A stretch of DNA of 64,000 bases from Bacteriovoracaceae bacterium UBA4096. Lineage in GTDB: Bacteria; Bdellovibrionota; Bacteriovoracia; Bacteriovoracales; Bacteriovoracaceae. The first letter of the stretch is position 1. Each line of letters opens with the position of its first letter. Shown piece after piece: positions 62,363 through 64,000 of the stretch. Under the pieces are notes generated by a model, which made no database searches, was not told where the DNA came from, and saw only the letters and a list, made by a program, of their open reading frames with translations. The position numbers and the translations under genes were made by a program. The stretch spans positions 19,719 to 83,718 of the forward strand of contig DFXY01000004.1 of NCBI GenBank assembly GCA_002381945.1, in the 5' to 3' direction.

Positions 62363-62516
62363 CTGTTTAATTAAAATTATTTACCATCACCAGCGATCTT
62401 CAGAATGCATTAAGTTTAAATTAAACAAAGACAGAGCATTCAAATATAACTTTATTCCGGCCAAAAAATTCACGTGACAGCTGATTAGCTTTTCCTTAAG
62501 GCATAAAATAGCAGAC

Positions 62517-62870
62517 ATGAAAATATTAGTGATCTTAATAAGCTTTTCACTACCGGCCTTGGCACAAACAACAAAAGATTGTGGAACGGATTATGCCTGC
62601 TTCTACGATCAAAAGGCCCGCTTGATCGAGCAGGATCGAAAAAAACAACGTGAAGCATTGGAAGAATACCGAAATCAACAACTTCAACTCCAACGTCTGC
62701 AATTAGAGGAGATTCAAGAACAAAATGCCATGTTGGAAGAGCAGCTGCAAGAACTTAATGCCCGACAGGAAAAATTTGAAGAAAAGCAAAAAGAATTATT
62801 AAATGAATTAAAAGAAAATACACAAGTTAAACGACCTAAAGAAAAAAAAGCGATACAAAGGGATGAATGA
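62517..62870 (+). CDS. Exported coiled-coil protein
   Basis: Protein of 117 aa with a signal peptide (to LAQT), a short cysteine pair (DCGTDYACFYDQ) and a continuous charged helix rich in Gln/Glu/Lys (QQLQLQRLQLEEIQEQNAML), strongly coiled-coil. Basic end. Its stop overlaps the start of the metallophosphoesterase gene by four bases. No family recognised; a periplasmic scaffold is possible. Confidence 0.65.
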   Translation: MKILVILISFSLPALAQTTKDCGTDYACFYDQKARLIEQDRKKQREALEEYRNQQLQLQRLQLEEIQEQNAMLEEQLQELNARQEKFEEKQKELLNELKENTQVKRPKEKKAIQRDE

Positions 62871-63985
62871 AGAAATATCTGTCGGGCCTTGTCGTAACTT
62901 TTACTTTCTTAATGGCCATCTCTTACTTCTATGCCTGGTCACGGTTAGCTCAAAACTTCCTTTCAAGTCTCCTTCTGGCACTCCCCTTTATTTTGGTTTG
63001 GCTGATTCCCGTCCGCTTCTGGAGCACTGACCGTAGCTCATACAGCAAGCTCGATCATGCCTTACACATCTCGGGATATGTGAGTATGGGATTGGTGAAT
63101 TTTTTAATTATGTCACTTATATTAACTGATCTTACCTTATATATTTTCAAGCTTAGTTTCATAGAAAAATATCATACCCCTATTGTCTTCGGGCTCACTT
63201 TCCTATCTTTAGCTTTAGGACTGATCCGTGCCCACTTTGGTCCCGCAGTTAAGGAAATTGAGCTTAATTTTAAAGATTTTCCCTCTGAGCTAAGAGGACT
63301 TAAAATCGTTCAGATTACAGATCTTCATGTGGGACCTACGTTAAAAAGAAATTATGTTGAAAAAGTTGTTGAAAAGACTATCAAACTCAATCCCGACCTC
63401 ATCGTTTTGACCGGAGATATTGTGGATGGGAAAGTACCCCATTTGAAAAATGATGTAGAACCTCTCAGAAGACTTGCCAGTACTGGTAAAGCTTATTTTG
63501 TTATGGGAAATCATGACTATTATTCTGGAGCTGAGGAGTGGATCAGCTATTTTCAGAAGATGGGAATGAAGGTTCTTCTAAACACCCATGACCTGGTTTC
63601 CTTTCAGGGAATGAAGCTACTCTTGGCAGGGGTTACGGATCCAGCTGCCTCAATTGCCAGACATCCAAGACCCAACCCCAAGGAAGCGATGGCCAAGCAC
63701 TATCAGGGTAAAAGTGGAGAGGCCTTATTCAAAATCTTACTTGCCCATAATCCTAAGCTGGCAGCACTTGGTTCAGAAGCTGGTTTTGATCTTATGCTGT
63801 CAGGTCACACTCATGCCGGCCAATTCTTTCCATGGACTCTGATCGTAAAGAATGTTCATAGACCTCATTACTGGGGATTATCCAAGGAAGGAAACATGCA
63901 TGTCTATGTGAGTGCCGGGACCGGTACCTGGGGACCACCCATACGACTTGGAACTCGTACTGAATTAACCTTAATAAAACTTTAG
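62867..63985 (+). CDS. Membrane-anchored metallophosphoesterase
   Basis: Protein of 372 aa with about four N-terminal helices (1-125) and a calcineurin-type domain. Metal-site motifs: VQITDLHVGP (DxH), VLTGDIVDG (GDxxD), VMGNHDYY (GNHD) and LSGHTHAGQ (GHTH). It resembles YkuE-type phosphodiesterases that may act on phospholipid headgroups or UDP-sugars such as UDP-2,3-diacylglucosamine. The catalytic set is complete. Substrate not decidable. Confidence 0.88.
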   Translation: MKKYLSGLVVTFTFLMAISYFYAWSRLAQNFLSSLLLALPFILVWLIPVRFWSTDRSSYSKLDHALHISGYVSMGLVNFLIMSLILTDLTLYIFKLSFIEKYHTPIVFGLTFLSLALGLIRAHFGPAVKEIELNFKDFPSELRGLKIVQITDLHVGPTLKRNYVEKVVEKTIKLNPDLIVLTGDIVDGKVPHLKNDVEPLRRLASTGKAYFVMGNHDYYSGAEEWISYFQKMGMKVLLNTHDLVSFQGMKLLLAGVTDPAASIARHPRPNPKEAMAKHYQGKSGEALFKILLAHNPKLAALGSEAGFDLMLSGHTHAGQFFPWTLIVKNVHRPHYWGLSKEGNMHVYVSAGTGTWGPPIRLGTRTELTLIKL

Positions 63986-64000
63986 AAGGGTAAAAATTAC

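Noticed and set aside
1..64000. CRISPR arrays, tRNA or rRNA genes, insertion sequences
   Set aside because: No regular repeat-spacer pattern, no cloverleaf-like element and no transposase or long terminal inverted repeats were seen by eye.

Overview
The window is dense, ordinary bacterial chromosome with AT-leaning composition. It encodes about 62 proteins, and I see no rRNA, tRNA, CRISPR array, insertion sequence or phage genes. Outer-membrane proteins (OmpW, TolC-like factors, an OmpL-like porin), lipoproteins, RND pumps, chemoreceptors and a caa3-type oxidase point to a motile, aerobic Gram-negative. The gene mix and the many short secreted proteins of unknown function would suit the Bdellovibrionota (Bacteriovorax/Peredibacter-like), but no marker gene here settles this, so the assignment is an inference.

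Layout. 0-7 kb: a DUF4142 tail, a DEAD-box helicase, UspA, a PhnA/YjdM protein, an overlapping GNAT / PLP-racemase / sodium-symporter operon, and two secreted proteins, one a zincin. 7.2-12.7 kb: a respiratory operon for a caa3-type cytochrome oxidase (lipoprotein subunit II with cytochrome c domain, subunit I-III fusion, CtaG-like factor, triheme cytochrome c). 12.8-18.3 kb: BON protein, hybrid solute-binding histidine kinase, CDF metal exporter, small secreted proteins, OmpW. 18.3-24.4 kb: DabB, DabA, a SulP transporter and a small membrane protein, which looks like an inorganic-carbon uptake operon. 24.6-29.1 kb: response regulator, GH15 glucoamylase/trehalase, AhpC, AhpF. 29.1-35.1 kb: small proteins, an ABC-2 exporter, a hemerythrin, and two convergent chemoreceptors, one with a periplasmic c-type heme motif. 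35.2-43.1 kb: PRPP synthetase, kinase-like protein, phosphoribosyltransferase, DUF1540, ParB-like protein, lipoprotein, then a fluoride-resistance unit (fluoride riboswitch, CLC-F type antiporter, inorganic pyrophosphatase), a ribosome hibernation factor and a CBS protein. 43.2-58.5 kb: two heavy-metal RND systems, one without a membrane fusion protein and one a complete cusCBA, with MgtC, a FIST/histidine-kinase pair, a Csp-like copper-storage protein and a BON protein between them. 58.5-64 kb: porin, erythromycin-esterase-family protein, a MerR / receiver / membrane-protein operon and a metallophosphoesterase.

How it works together. Much of the window handles chemical stress: copper and other cations, fluoride, peroxide, envelope stress and stalled translation. 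This is combined with terminal respiration, Ci uptake and environmental sensing. The best-supported regulatory find is the fluoride riboswitch at 41905-41975. It precedes a CLC-F gene and the gene for pyrophosphatase, a classic fluoride-inhibited enzyme, and it shows that the longest open frame for the CLC gene starts too far upstream. A second is a MerR-type promoter with a 20-bp spacer at about 62331-62362, predicted to give a leaderless merR transcript. Coordinates and starts are from reading the sequence; functions rest on motif recognition, not on database searches.
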